The notes beneath the pieces were generated by a model, which worked only from the letters and a program-made list of their open reading frames with translations, made no database searches and had not been told where the DNA came from. Source: Desulfovibrio oxyclinae DSM 11498 (lineage in GTDB: Bacteria > Desulfobacterota > Desulfovibrionia > Desulfovibrionales > Desulfovibrionaceae). From it: a stretch of 64,000 nt of DNA. The stretch spans positions 73,845-137,844 of the forward strand of contig NZ_AQXE01000010.1 of NCBI RefSeq assembly GCF_000375485.1. Direction: 5' to 3'. The position numbers were made by a program, and so were the translations under genes. Within the stretch, counting starts at the first letter, position 1. Every line of letters starts with the position of its first letter. Shown here one piece after another: positions 53,943 to 63,357 of the stretch.

Positions 53943-54431
53943 CTACTCGGCGGCCTGCATGGCGCGGCGCATGGCCACGTTGCCGGTGCGGGCGATTTCC
54001 TTGATGCCGAATCTGGATAGCAGGTTCAGAATCGCGGAGATCTTGCCGCGGTCGCCGGTGCATTCAATGGAAAGCTCATCCATGCTCACGTCCACGACCT
54101 TGCAGCGGAAAATATCCGTAATGCGCAGAATCTCCGCGCGCTTGGAATCTTCGGCGTTGACCTTGATGATAATCATCTCGCGGTCCACCGACTGCAGTTC
54201 GGTCATGTCCACCACCTTGATGATGGGCACGAGTTTTCTGAGCTGTTTGACGATCTGCTCGATGATGGCGTCATCTCCCTCGGCAACGATGGTCATGAGG
54301 GAAACGCCCTTTTCGAGCGTGGGGGCAACGTTCAGGGATTCGATGTTGAATCCGCGCCCGCTGAAGAGACCGGCGACCCTGGAAAGGACTCCGGGCTCGT
54401 TTTCGACCATGATGGAAAGTGTGTGTCGCAT
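53943..54431 (-). CDS. ilvN: acetolactate synthase small (regulatory) subunit
   Basis: 162 residues with N-terminal ACT domain (LSIMVENEPGVLSRVAGLFSGRGFNIESL) and the C-terminal ALS_ss_C region (RAEILRITDIFRCKVVDVS, LSIECTGDRGKI). Confers valine feedback on IlvB. It begins 14 nt after the ilvB stop. Size equals IlvH/IlvN of other proteobacteria. Confidence 0.96.
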   Translation of the reverse strand: MRHTLSIMVENEPGVLSRVAGLFSGRGFNIESLNVAPTLEKGVSLMTIVAEGDDAIIEQIVKQLRKLVPIIKVVDMTELQSVDREMIIIKVNAEDSKRAEILRITDIFRCKVVDVSMDELSIECTGDRGKISAILNLLSRFGIKEIARTGNVAMRRAMQAAE

Positions 54432-54445
54432 ACCGCTTAACCTCC

Positions 54446-56137
54446 CTACACCAGAAGCATCTCGGTCAACGACGCTCCCGCCGGGACCATGGGATAGACG
54501 TTTTCCTCGTTCGTCACGCGTACATCAATGATGGCCGGCTTGTCTGTGCTGAAAGCCTTCTTCAGCACGGGGCCGACATCCTTCTTCTGCGTGATGCGAT
54601 ACCCTTCCGCGCCGTAGGCTTCGGCCAGCTTGACGAAGTCAGGCTGCGCGTCCATGCAGGTTTCACAGTAGTTGCGATCATAGAAGAGCTCCTGCCACTG
54701 CCTCACCATGCCAAGGAATCCGTTGTTGAGGATGACGATCTTGACTGGCAGCTTGTTGCAGACCACGGTCATCATCTCCTGAATATTCATCTGGATGGAG
54801 CCGTCGCCTGCGATATCGACCACCAGCTTGTCCGGGAAGGCCTTCTGCGCGCCCATGGCTGCCGGAAAACCGTAGCCCATGGTACCGAGCCCACCGGATG
54901 TCAGGAAACGATTCGGCTCCTTGACCTTCAGGAACTGCGCCGCCCACATCTGGTTCTGTCCCACCTCGGTGGCGATTATGGCCTCGCCTTCCGTGATATC
55001 CTGAATCATCTCCACAACGTACTGCGGTTTGATGCCGTCTTCCACGTCGTTGTAGGTCAGCGGGTGCATCCGGTCCCATTCCTTGAGCTGGCACCACCAC
55101 TCGTCATGCTTGAGGCTCCAGTCTTCCTGATCGTGGAGCGCCTGCATCTCCTTCTTAAGGGAGGCGAGCGCGCTCTTGCAATCCGCCACGAGCGGCACGT
55201 GAACGGACACGTTCTTCTGGATGCTGGTGGGATCCACGTCTATATGCACGATGGTCGCGTGCGGCGCGAACGTGCTGACCTTGCCGGTGACCCGGTCATC
55301 GAAGCGGGCTCCGACGGCGAGCAGCAGGTCACAGTGATTCACCGCCATGTTCGCCGCGTATGTGCCGTGCATCCCGAGCATTCCCAGCCAATTGTCCCCG
55401 TCGCCGGGATAGGCTCCAAGGCCCATGAGGGTCGAGGTAACCGGAATACCCAACTTGTCGGAAAGCCAGCGCAACTCCTCGTGGCTCTTGGAAAGTACCA
55501 CGCCGCCGCCTGAGTAAATCAGCGGCCGCTCGGCGTTACGAATGAGCTTGGCAACCTTGCGCACCTGCCCCACATGAGGCTTCACGTTGGGGTTGTAGCT
55601 GCGCATGCTCACGTCTTCCGGCCACTCGAACTTGCACTTGCGGTTCATGACGTCCTTGGGAAGGTCCACAAGGACCGGACCGGGCCGTCCGGAGCGCGCG
55701 AGAAAGAACGCCTGCCGGACGGTCCGGGCCAGATCATTTACATCAGTGACCAGATAGCTGTGCTTGGTGCACGGCCGCGTGATACCGACGATGTCCACCT
55801 CCTGAAAGGCGTCGTTGCCGATGAGCGGCGTGGGCACCTGGCCGGTGAAGACAACCACCGGAATGGAGTCCATATAGGCCGTGGCGATTCCGGTAACCGT
55901 ATTGGTGGCGCCGGGACCCGAAGTGACTAGGCATACCCCTGCCTTGCCGGTGGCGCGGGCATAGCCGTCCGCGGCATGGATGGCGCCCTGTTCGTGACGC
56001 ACTAGGACATGCTCTACGGAAAAATTGGGGATTTCGTCGTAGATGTCGATTACGGCTCCGCCCGGGAAGCCGAACATTACGTCTACGCCCTCTTTTTCCA
56101 AACACTTCAATAAAATCTGGGCCCCGGTCATCTCCAT
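54446..56137 (-). CDS. ilvB: acetolactate synthase large (catalytic) subunit
   Basis: TPP/FAD enzyme of 563 residues condensing two pyruvates or pyruvate with 2-oxobutyrate. Catalytic Glu in [39 protein letters not shown] and the TPP/Mg motif [32 protein letters not shown]. It starts 1 nt after the stop of the small DUF465-type gene, so it may be read from the upstream envelope operon. Confidence 0.97.
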   Translation of the reverse strand: MEMTGAQILLKCLEKEGVDVMFGFPGGAVIDIYDEIPNFSVEHVLVRHEQGAIHAADGYARATGKAGVCLVTSGPGATNTVTGIATAYMDSIPVVVFTGQVPTPLIGNDAFQEVDIVGITRPCTKHSYLVTDVNDLARTVRQAFFLARSGRPGPVLVDLPKDVMNRKCKFEWPEDVSMRSYNPNVKPHVGQVRKVAKLIRNAERPLIYSGGGVVLSKSHEELRWLSDKLGIPVTSTLMGLGAYPGDGDNWLGMLGMHGTYAANMAVNHCDLLLAVGARFDDRVTGKVSTFAPHATIVHIDVDPTSIQKNVSVHVPLVADCKSALASLKKEMQALHDQEDWSLKHDEWWCQLKEWDRMHPLTYNDVEDGIKPQYVVEMIQDITEGEAIIATEVGQNQMWAAQFLKVKEPNRFLTSGGLGTMGYGFPAAMGAQKAFPDKLVVDIAGDGSIQMNIQEMMTVVCNKLPVKIVILNNGFLGMVRQWQELFYDRNYCETCMDAQPDFVKLAEAYGAEGYRITQKKDVGPVLKKAFSTDKPAIIDVRVTNEENVYPMVPAGASLTEMLLV

Positions 56138-56138
56138 T

Positions 56139-56366
56139 CTAATCTCCCGTAACGTAGTGCTCCAACATGGACTGGAGCTTGGTCTTGCCAGCGAGCTTTT
56201 TCTTTTTAAGCTCCTTGACCTCCTGCTGTTCAGCAGAGCTGAGGTAGCTCTTTGCTTCCAGCTTATTCAACAATTTTTCGTACTGTACGTGCTGTTCATA
56301 TAGGGCCTTGAGCTCTGCATCTTCGACCTGGAACTTCTCGATGAGTTCAATTTCTCTGGCTTCCAT
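56139..56366 (-). CDS. small DUF465/YdcH-like coiled-coil protein
   Basis: 75-residue Lys/Glu-rich helical protein ([46 protein letters not shown]) resembling the DUF465 family of unknown function. AAAGGAG precedes the ATG at 56366. It abuts ilvB. Confidence 0.8.
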   Translation of the reverse strand: MEAREIELIEKFQVEDAELKALYEQHVQYEKLLNKLEAKSYLSSAEQQEVKELKKKKLAGKTKLQSMLEHYVTGD

Positions 56367-56397
56367 GAGCACTCCTTTGGTAATGATTGACCTTTCC

Positions 56398-56718
56398 TCA
56401 GCCTGCTTTTTCCAGGCGGCTGAAGTCCGGTTTGCAGCCGGCCTCGACAGCCAGCACCTTGTTCCTGTTTGCATGCCCCGACTCCAGAGTCAGGTGACGG
56501 GGCTTGATCTCCAGCAGTTTGGCGAGAAATGCCACAAGCGCCCTGTTCGCCTTGTTGTCCACTGCGGGAGCGGCAAGGCGAACCTTGAGACTCTGCCGGT
56601 ACGGCCCGACAACCTCGCTTCGCTTGGCGCCGGGCTGTGCCCAGATGGAAAGACGCCACCCGCCGCGTCGCGACTGGCGTATGTATTCGTGGGGTTCTGT
56701 GGTGAGTTGCTCGCTCAT
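56398..56718 (-). CDS. DUF167 (YggU-family) protein
   Basis: 106 residues. Family pattern: LSIWAQPGAKRSEVVG, LKVRLAAPAVDNKANRALVAFLAKLL and LESGHANRNKVLAV. Function unknown; often adjacent to yggT, as here. The start overlaps the divIVA stop as ATGA. Confidence 0.9.
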   Translation of the reverse strand: MSEQLTTEPHEYIRQSRRGGWRLSIWAQPGAKRSEVVGPYRQSLKVRLAAPAVDNKANRALVAFLAKLLEIKPRHLTLESGHANRNKVLAVEAGCKPDFSRLEKAG

Positions 56719-57218
56719 TCGGCCTTTTTCAAAAACGTCAGTTTGGATTCCAATTCTTCGATGCGGTCCACTTCCGGGTCGGAATGCTCCAACATTCGTA
56801 GGTGTGCATCCAGCAGACTTTTCAGCTGGGCTTCAAATTGGGTCCTTTGACGTTTGAGGCTCTCAATGTCCTCATAGACGCTGGCAAGGCGTTCGTGACC
56901 TTTCCTGATGGTCTCTTCCGCCTTGCTTTCCGCCTCATCCCGAATGAGTTTGGCCTCGCGATGGGCCGAGGTCTTTATATCGTCCACGACTTTCTGCGTA
57001 TTCATGAGCGTGTCACGAAGCGCCTCGTCGCGCTGACGGTATTCCTGAAGCATCGCATCCATGCGTTTGATCTTCTTGCGCATGTCCTTTCCGGCATCCA
57101 CGAGTTCACCGACAGTCTCGGCGACCTCAAGCATGAACTGATCCACCTCGGCCCTGGAATAGCCGATCATGGATTTGGAAAAACGTTTGTTGAGAAGATC
57201 TATCTTGGTAACGGACAC
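56715..57218 (-). CDS. DivIVA-domain protein
   Basis: 167 residues. N-terminal DivIVA membrane-curvature domain (IDLLNKRFSKSMIGYSRAEVDQFM) followed by a long coiled coil (about 40-165). In Gram-positives DivIVA marks cell poles and septa; the deltaproteobacterial role is not established. It lies between yggT and yggU, a conserved trio. Confidence 0.9.
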   Translation of the reverse strand: MSVTKIDLLNKRFSKSMIGYSRAEVDQFMLEVAETVGELVDAGKDMRKKIKRMDAMLQEYRQRDEALRDTLMNTQKVVDDIKTSAHREAKLIRDEAESKAEETIRKGHERLASVYEDIESLKRQRTQFEAQLKSLLDAHLRMLEHSDPEVDRIEELESKLTFLKKAE

Positions 57219-57231
57219 GGCGACACCTCCC

Positions 57232-57540
57232 TTACATCACTGCGCCTCCGCGCATGGAGAAGGCCAGATCCATGAGGTTGGCGACAAGCACCATATCAAG
57301 AACCTGGAGGGCCAGAATGACAACAATGGGCGACAGGTCGATGCCGCTCACGACGGCAAATGGAATCCACTGCCGGACTTTATGGAATACGGGCTCGGTA
57401 AGGCCGCGAAGAAAACGAACGATGGGGTTGTAGGGATCGGGGTTGACCCAGGAAAGCAGGGCCGAAATGATCACGATCCACATATATCCGTTGAGGACGA
57501 TGCTGAGAATTTTTGCAATGGCGAAAACCAGATGGGACAT
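57232..57540 (-). CDS. YggT-family membrane protein
   Basis: 102 residues with two membrane segments (AIAKILSIVLNGYMWIVIISALLSW; SGIDLSPIVVILALQVLDMVLVANLMDLA) and the family signature NPDPYNPIVRFLRGLTEPVFHKVRQW. GGAGG precedes ATG 57540. Implicated elsewhere in osmotic tolerance/division. Confidence 0.92.
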   Translation of the reverse strand: MSHLVFAIAKILSIVLNGYMWIVIISALLSWVNPDPYNPIVRFLRGLTEPVFHKVRQWIPFAVVSGIDLSPIVVILALQVLDMVLVANLMDLAFSMRGGAVM

Positions 57541-57611
57541 ATATCCTCCACATTTGCGGGCAAAACCCACTATGACTTCACCCTGTCACAGGGCAGATGA
57601 TTTATCAAGAG

Positions 57612-58292
57612 CTAAAAGCTGATGACAGGTCCTTCGTACAGACGCATGAGGCCGCGCTTCAGAGCCCAGTAATCCGGAATATACAAATCGGCATCCATCA
57701 TCTCGTTACGATAGGACCAGATTCTCGTTCCCGCATTTCGCGCGGCCTGACAGTCCACGATGGAATCGCCGATGAAAACGGTCTCCTCGGGCCTGAGATC
57801 AAGCGTGCTCATGATCTGGTACATGCCTTCGGGGTGCGGCTTGGGCTTGCGCACTTCGTTGACCGTGATGACGGGGAAGAAGGTGTCCTGCAGGTCGATG
57901 GATTCGAGCACCATCGGCATGGTGTCCTTGCGGCTGGTATTGATGGCCAGCTGGCAACCGGCTCCACGCAGCCACCAGATCAGCTCGAAAACGCCTTCCA
58001 TGCGCTTGATGTAAGGCATGACGCGGGCGTAGTCGAATTTCTTCTGGTAGTCGAAGGCTTCGTTCCAGTGCTTTTCCGGCAGGATATGCCGCATGGCGTC
58101 GGCCATGGTGGCGCTGTGGGCAAAGGCCTTTTCCTTTTCGTCCATGGGCGGAAGACCAAAGTGTTCCTTCACCATGTTGTAATAGGCGGTGTTGGCTTCG
58201 ATGGAATCGATGAGGACGCCGTCGCAGTCGAAAACGATGCACTTGATGTTCTCGAAGACGTCGGTCTTCATCAGGTCGTTGAGATAAATCAC
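57612..58292 (-). CDS. HAD-superfamily hydrolase (phosphoglycolate phosphatase-like)
   Basis: 226 residues. HAD motif I IVFDCDGVLIDS, motif II INTSRKD, motif III Lys in VNEVRKPKPHPEG and motif IV FIGDSIVDCQAARNAG. Subclass I cap (helical) between motifs I and II. Substrate unknown: phosphoglycolate or a sugar phosphate. Confidence 0.88.
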   Translation of the reverse strand: MIYLNDLMKTDVFENIKCIVFDCDGVLIDSIEANTAYYNMVKEHFGLPPMDEKEKAFAHSATMADAMRHILPEKHWNEAFDYQKKFDYARVMPYIKRMEGVFELIWWLRGAGCQLAINTSRKDTMPMVLESIDLQDTFFPVITVNEVRKPKPHPEGMYQIMSTLDLRPEETVFIGDSIVDCQAARNAGTRIWSYRNEMMDADLYIPDYWALKRGLMRLYEGPVISF

Positions 58293-58314
58293 GGAATACT
58301 CCCTGAATCGTTCT

Positions 58315-59100
58315 TTATTTACTGATGCAGGCCACGGTTATCTCGCGCTCGGTGAACGGCAGTTCCTCCGGTGCGCGAGAACGTCCGGCAAGCTTCCATG
58401 CCGGAGCGGTGACCACTTCCGCCTCCGAGGGCAGCTCGTCCCTGTCGGCGGAGGTAAAATTCAGCCCGGCTTCACGCCAGGTCTCTATGATCTCGGAGTC
58501 GCTGCAGAGCAGCACGGCGTCCTTCGGCATGAAGGCGGCCATTCCTTCCATGACACGCTGCCACGCGAGCCGCTGCCCTGCCGGGGAAGAAGGCGCGGTG
58601 TTGCTGAGAATCCGGCCCAGCTCGCCGCTACGCTCATCATCCTCGTTAATGCCCAGTTCACCGGACATACGCTGCCAGGAATCCATCACTCCCTTTTCCA
58701 GTTCGGAAGTCTCCACGAGACGCTCCTCGGTGGCCCAAGCCAGCAGCAGGATGAACTGTGCGCGGCGAAGGGGCGCATCCGCGTCAACGTGACCACCGCG
58801 CGGAGCCATGGCGCCGATGCTCACCAGCAACTGGGATTTGATGGTGCTCTCCGATTCGGAAAAATAGTCTTCCGGAGTGTGTGCACCGAAAAAAGCCATC
58901 TCGGACGGGTTCTTGAACTGCTCGCCAAAGCTCACGGAATCCCGCACCAAGGCGCGAGCCGTACGGGTATCGAGCGGCAGATTCTCCGGACGAAAACGGT
59001 CCGTCTCATCAGCGGCAAGGCCCGGGTCGAAAAATACCGCTCCGTCAACGTCGCCGGCATTGGCAAGTTCGGCATGCATGGCGGGAAAATGTATCAGCAT
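58315..59100 (-). CDS. hypothetical protein
   Basis: 261 residues starting MLIHFPAMHAEL at 59100, with GGAG upstream. No domain is recognised. No signal peptide; the middle is helical with an LLLAWATEERLVE stretch. It lies between the HAD hydrolase and a Cys-rich gene on the same strand, likely one operon. Function not assigned. Confidence 0.75.
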   Translation of the reverse strand: MLIHFPAMHAELANAGDVDGAVFFDPGLAADETDRFRPENLPLDTRTARALVRDSVSFGEQFKNPSEMAFFGAHTPEDYFSESESTIKSQLLVSIGAMAPRGGHVDADAPLRRAQFILLLAWATEERLVETSELEKGVMDSWQRMSGELGINEDDERSGELGRILSNTAPSSPAGQRLAWQRVMEGMAAFMPKDAVLLCSDSEIIETWREAGLNFTSADRDELPSEAEVVTAPAWKLAGRSRAPEELPFTEREITVACISK

Positions 59101-59120
59101 GGCAGTCTCCGGTTGCAAAA

Positions 59121-59504
59121 TCAGGTTTCCTCGGCGTCTTCTTTCATCGGGGCAAAGCGACGACATCGCCCTTCACACCGTTCAAGGCCCAGCAGGCACA
59201 ATGCATCGTGGTGATGACGGCAGAACGGCGGCACCCCGCTTGCGTCGGCCTGAAACTTCGGACAATCCGGCTTGTGCCCCACAAGACGCTCGAAACGCGT
59301 CTTCCAGAACTTTCCGACCTGTTCCGGGCCAACGCTGAAAGCTTCGGCGCGATGAAGAAAATCGTCGAAGGCAGCCTCCCACTGCATCATAACGCCGCAA
59401 CGCCAATTGCGTTGATAGCCGGGATTCAGCCGCTCTTCGTAGAGGCATCGTCCGCGGCAATGGTGACGGCAGTCGTCGGCTGGCATTCGTTTGATATCGC
59501 TCAT
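59121..59504 (-). CDS. Cys-rich hypothetical protein, possible metal- or Fe-S-binding
   Basis: 127 residues from MSDIKRMPADDC at 59504 (GGAG upstream). Ten cysteines: five in the N half (DDCRHHCRGRCLYE, WRCGVM and others) and more near the C terminus (DCPKFQ, PFCRHHHDALC, LERCEGRC), plus a HHH. The pattern suggests one or two metal centres. No family is recognised. It precedes the 261-residue hypothetical gene by 20 nt. Confidence 0.65.
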   Translation of the reverse strand: MSDIKRMPADDCRHHCRGRCLYEERLNPGYQRNWRCGVMMQWEAAFDDFLHRAEAFSVGPEQVGKFWKTRFERLVGHKPDCPKFQADASGVPPFCRHHHDALCLLGLERCEGRCRRFAPMKEDAEET

Positions 59505-59684
59505 GCGTTCTCCACGTATGCGCCGGGCGCACAGGGGAAGGTTTACGTACGGCGCGACCAAATGTAAAGTACGGGAATCACGGTGTCCGACCGTGCGGCG
59601 GTCGCAGCCGTCTTGACCTGCCGCCACACGGGGTGTATATGCGATTTCAGCCTGACAAAGGACACCAACACCGGAGGAACATAT

Positions 59685-59870
59685 ATGATTGGCGGATTCG
59701 GAGTCTGGGAACTCATCATCATTCTTCTCATCGTACTCGTCATCTTCGGAGCCAAGAAACTCCCGGAAATCGGCGACGGCATCGGCAAGGCCATCAGCAA
59801 TTTCAAAAAGGCGAGCAACGAGCCCGAGGAAATCGACGTCACCCCCAAGGATGAAGAAAAGAAAGAATAA
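59685..59870 (+). CDS. tatA: twin-arginine translocase subunit TatA
   Basis: 61-residue TatA: short N-terminal membrane helix [25 protein letters not shown], amphipathic helix and an acidic/Lys tail. The FGAKKLPE hinge is diagnostic. GGAGGA at 59673-59678 precedes ATG 59685. TatC is not in the window. Confidence 0.95.
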   Translation: MIGGFGVWELIIILLIVLVIFGAKKLPEIGDGIGKAISNFKKASNEPEEIDVTPKDEEKKE

Positions 59871-59884
59871 ATTTCAACGAGCCC

Positions 59885-59919
59885 AAAAAAGCGGCGTCCC
59901 GAGGGACGCCGCTTTTTTT
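59885..59919. terminator. bidirectional terminator after tatA
   Basis: GCGGCGTCC / GGACGCCGC stem between an A-run and a run of seven T, between convergent genes. Confidence 0.9.
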
Positions 59920-59941
59920 GTATTCTCTCAATGCCGCGGGA

Positions 59942-60841
59942 TTAACTGTCGTTCTCGTCGGCCTTTTCATCAATGCTGTAGGAAAGTCCCCGGTCCGGCA
60001 GGAACGCCTCCAGCCTACCGGTCAGCAATTCCCTGTTGAGAATATGTGCAGACCAGATTCCGGAAACGCCGGAAGCCTGCATATCCAGCTCCAGCAACTG
60101 CACGTCGGACAACGCTCCGTCCCACTTGCGAAGGATGCGGTCGAATTCACGCACACCGTCCGGAGTGAACCACCCCGCAATGCGAAGCGTCGCCATGCCT
60201 GTCTTAGGTGCCTGAGCCATCTGACGAGTGAAATAGCGCTTCCAGAGATCGTTCCAGACCACGCCGAGATCCTTGCCGCGTCCACGCCAGACGCGACCCG
60301 GAATGCGCATCTGCGCATCGAACATTTCCTTTTCGTCCTTGGAAATCATGATGGCCGGAGAATCGACGTCAGAAGAAGGATCAATGCCTGTCAGAAGCAT
60401 GAGATCCTTCAGCTTCATGCGGTCTTCCTCGTTCAAGCCTTTCACGCGCACGTCCGTGGACAGCCGTTCTCTGGCCGTGGAAAACACGCCCATGGCCTTG
60501 AGTCCGTCACGAAGCGCCTGCCGGTTGATTTTCACGTTCATGCGCATGGTCAGGCCGTCTTCGGAAGGCTCGGTCTGGACTTTGTCGTAGCCCAGAACAT
60601 AGTAGCCGGCCTTTTCCTTGAGCTCTTCACGCAACAGCGCGGAACGCTTTTCACCGAGCGGCGGAAGCAGTCTCAACGCCTCCTTGTGCACGGCTTCGGC
60701 AAAGGCTTCATTCATGGCGCGGTTCTGCAGTTCCATGGAGGATTCGTTCTCCTCCTCCACCACGGAGACTTCTATATTTCCGGCAAAGGCCGGAAGCGTC
60801 GCGAGACAGGTAAGGATCAGGGTCAGAAAAAACGTTCGCAC
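59942..60841 (-). CDS. secreted hypothetical protein (possibly DUF2066-like)
   Basis: 299 residues with a clear signal peptide (MRTFFLTLILTCLATLPAFA, cleavage about 20). Then EVSVVEEENES, a run like AMNEAFAEAVHKEALRLL and paired repeats around RMNVKINRQALRDGL. The layout recalls DUF2066-type envelope proteins but the match is weak. It starts 5 nt after the upstream secreted protein gene and is probably co-expressed with it. Confidence 0.75.
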   Translation of the reverse strand: MRTFFLTLILTCLATLPAFAGNIEVSVVEEENESSMELQNRAMNEAFAEAVHKEALRLLPPLGEKRSALLREELKEKAGYYVLGYDKVQTEPSEDGLTMRMNVKINRQALRDGLKAMGVFSTARERLSTDVRVKGLNEEDRMKLKDLMLLTGIDPSSDVDSPAIMISKDEKEMFDAQMRIPGRVWRGRGKDLGVVWNDLWKRYFTRQMAQAPKTGMATLRIAGWFTPDGVREFDRILRKWDGALSDVQLLELDMQASGVSGIWSAHILNRELLTGRLEAFLPDRGLSYSIDEKADENDS

Positions 60842-60846
60842 CGAGT

Positions 60847-61821
60847 CTACTCCTCAAGGTCGAAGCTTTCGTATTGGATGCCGCCCTGCTCGTCCTCAGG
60901 AGTTTCACCGTCGAGGACAGGTGCGTCCTGTGCGGTTTCCCTGTCGAGCACGATGACCACGCGGGCCTGATCGCCTATGCCCTTCTTGCCGAGTACGGCA
61001 CGGGCGAGAGCGGCGTCGGAAGCGGAAATGACGGGATTGGTCGCAGTGGCCTTGCCGGTGGCCTGTACAACCAGCGGAGTTTCGCCGACGCGGCTGCGCA
61101 CCACGACCCATTCATCGGAATTGGAATATGCCGCCACACCGGAATTCACGGCCACAGAACGGCTGACCACGAAGGGTCCGTACACGCCCACGCCGTTTTC
61201 GTCATAGACCACCGGGCACAGAGCCGGGGTAATGTCGAGTCCGCGCGCATCAATGATAACGCCGGAGTAGCCGCTCCCGGGCCTGACGCCGAGCCCCATG
61301 GGGTCAACCATGTCTTCCGGCGGGGCCTGTTCGGCCTTGTCCAGCTTCGGCGGGATGCCGCTCAGAAAAGGAATTGTGGTCGGAAGCAGGAGCTCGGCCA
61401 TGGCGCCGCGCATGGAAATGGAGGCGGAAACCTCTCCCATGGACTCGACCGTCCCCTCTTCCGAAGGCAGGGGCAGGGTCAACGGGGAGTTCTGGAGCAA
61501 CATGCGAGCTTCCTCGGAAGCCTCCAGATCCTCTGCCAGACGGTAGCCTACGGTCTGGTTCGAGTCGATGCGCACCTGCTCGATTACGTCGAGCATCTGC
61601 TTTCTTGCGGTGACGGCTGCCTCTCGGACGGCGAGCGACTTGCGGCGCACCGGGTCGAGGACATCACCCACAGGCTTCACGGTCACGGATGAGACCACTT
61701 CGCCGTTGCCCCAATGCACTGAGGCACCCTCGTGGCTCTGGACGTGTCCACGAAAGGCGAAAGCCATCTGTGTGCACACGAGCAGAAGAAAAAGGGTCAA
61801 TAAAGATTTGCGTACGATCAT
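60847..61821 (-). CDS. secreted hypothetical protein, FlgT/LPP20-like architecture
   Basis: 324 residues with a signal peptide (MIVRKSLLTLFLLLVCTQMAFA). Segments RREAAVTARKQMLDVIEQVRIDS-like helix, a GVIIDARGLDITPALCPVVYDENGVGVYG domain, and a C-terminal VVIVLD strand resemble the FlgT/LPP20 type of outer-membrane/flagellar accessory proteins, but assignment is tentative. It forms a two-gene unit with the next gene. Confidence 0.72.
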   Translation of the reverse strand: MIVRKSLLTLFLLLVCTQMAFAFRGHVQSHEGASVHWGNGEVVSSVTVKPVGDVLDPVRRKSLAVREAAVTARKQMLDVIEQVRIDSNQTVGYRLAEDLEASEEARMLLQNSPLTLPLPSEEGTVESMGEVSASISMRGAMAELLLPTTIPFLSGIPPKLDKAEQAPPEDMVDPMGLGVRPGSGYSGVIIDARGLDITPALCPVVYDENGVGVYGPFVVSRSVAVNSGVAAYSNSDEWVVVRSRVGETPLVVQATGKATATNPVISASDAALARAVLGKKGIGDQARVVIVLDRETAQDAPVLDGETPEDEQGGIQYESFDLEE

Positions 61822-61960
61822 GTGTTACTTCCTAGGAATGCCGAATTTCCGGGTCAGTCCGCATGTACCGTTCCGTGTCGGATATCGCAACCCGTAATTT
61901 GAACGCCTTGCCGCAGAACCGCCCATACGCTAGGCTAACCGGAAAAAGGGGGAAAACCAA

Positions 61961-62443
61961 ATGCTCGTCCATCTCATGCAGCACGGCGCATGTCTACCCA
62001 AGGAAGCCGACCCGGAACAACCCCTGAGCCCGGTTGGCATAGACCTGATCCGCAGAAACGCCATATCCATGCGCTCCCTCGGCATGGACTTCGACCGCAT
62101 CATCACCAGCAACAAACTTCGTGCGCTACAGAGCGCCGAAATCGTCGCCAAGACCATCGGCTACCCGGTGGAGGGCATTGCGGCGGACACCCGCTTCAAA
62201 CCATCGGCCCGTCCTGAGAAGTCCCTGGAAGCACTTGAGGAATACGCAGCCGAACTGGTCCTCGTGGTCGGGCACCTGCCCTCGCTGGAACATCTCGCGT
62301 CCCGCCTGCTCGGCGGTGCGGACGGAGTGAGGCTGCACTTCGCCAACGGCGGGCTTACCTGCATCGAGACCAGTCCGACGTTTTCGCAATCCGTGCTGCA
62401 CTGGCACCTTCAGCCGCGTCATCTGTCGCTGCTCGGCAACTGA
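61961..62443 (+). CDS. sixA: SixA-type histidine phosphatase
   Basis: 160-residue phosphohistidine phosphatase of the phosphoglycerate mutase-like fold. The catalytic N terminus reads MLVHLMQHGACLP, where Gln replaces the usual Arg of RHG; the second catalytic His is in VVGHLPSLEHLA. ITSNKLRALQSAEIVA matches SixA. It converges on miaA and overlaps it by 25 nt on the opposite strand. Confidence 0.85.
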   Translation: MLVHLMQHGACLPKEADPEQPLSPVGIDLIRRNAISMRSLGMDFDRIITSNKLRALQSAEIVAKTIGYPVEGIAADTRFKPSARPEKSLEALEEYAAELVLVVGHLPSLEHLASRLLGGADGVRLHFANGGLTCIETSPTFSQSVLHWHLQPRHLSLLGN

Positions 62444-63357
62444 GCAAGCCACGACTCCACCCTATTTGCCACTGCCTCCGATTCGTCAGGGCTGAACCAT
62501 TCGATGTCGGTCTCCTTTCGGAACCACGTCAGCTGACGTTTGGCGTAGGCACGCGTGTTCCTCACCCACTTCTCCACGGCCCGATCAAGCGAGATAAGTC
62601 CACGGACATGCTCCAGCAACTCTGCGCAGCCGATGCCGGACCAGCCGGGAGCATCCGGGTCCGGGCACGCCTTCCAGGCGGCCCTCGCCTCTTCCAGCGC
62701 GCCGCGACCAAGCATGATGCCGATGCGCTTTTCAAGGTGGGGCGTGAGATCGTCCAACGCCACCTCAAGCCCGATTTTCAGATAGTCGTACTCGGCTTCC
62801 TTATGCTGTTCGCCGTGCCAGTCAGTCATGGTTCTGCCTGTGCCGAGCCACACTTCCATGGCCCGGGCATTGCGCTGGCTGTCGTTGGGATGAATTTTGG
62901 CGGCATAGTCGGGATCAATCCCCTGAAGCTCGCGGTGCAACTTCTGCGGCCCCTCGGTTTCCAGACGTTCCAGGACTCCCGCACGCACTTCGGACGGAAT
63001 CTCGGGGATTGGCGCAATGCCGAAAAGTAATGTTTTCAGATACATGCCTGTTCCACCCACCAGCACTGGAAGCCGTCCGGCCTGTTGCACCTCGGCCACG
63101 GCGTTTCTCGCCATTTCAGTAAACCGGGCGGCGTTGATGCTCTCGTGCGTAGGCAGAAAACCGTAAAGGAGATGCGGGCAGGCCTGCATCTCCTCCGGAT
63201 CCGGCTGGGCGGTTATGACCGGAAAGTCCCGGTAAACCTGCCTCGAATCGAAGTTAATCACCGACACGGGACGTTTCGCAGCCATGGCAAGGGCCGAGGC
63301 GGTCTTGCCCGCCCCGGTCGGTCCCACGAGACAGACGACGGTCCCGTTTCGACTCAT
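62419..63357 (-). CDS. miaA: tRNA dimethylallyltransferase MiaA
   Basis: Adds the isopentenyl group to A37 of tRNAs reading UNN codons. 312 residues: Walker A LVGPTGAGKTASAL, INFDSRQVY, TAQPDPEE, LVGGTGMYLKTLLFG and the C-terminal YAKRQLTWFRKE. The start (63357) overlaps the coaD stop as ATGA and has GGAGGAGG upstream inside coaD. Its tail overlaps sixA. Confidence 0.96.
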   Translation of the reverse strand: MSRNGTVVCLVGPTGAGKTASALAMAAKRPVSVINFDSRQVYRDFPVITAQPDPEEMQACPHLLYGFLPTHESINAARFTEMARNAVAEVQQAGRLPVLVGGTGMYLKTLLFGIAPIPEIPSEVRAGVLERLETEGPQKLHRELQGIDPDYAAKIHPNDSQRNARAMEVWLGTGRTMTDWHGEQHKEAEYDYLKIGLEVALDDLTPHLEKRIGIMLGRGALEEARAAWKACPDPDAPGWSGIGCAELLEHVRGLISLDRAVEKWVRNTRAYAKRQLTWFRKETDIEWFSPDESEAVANRVESWLAQLPSSDR

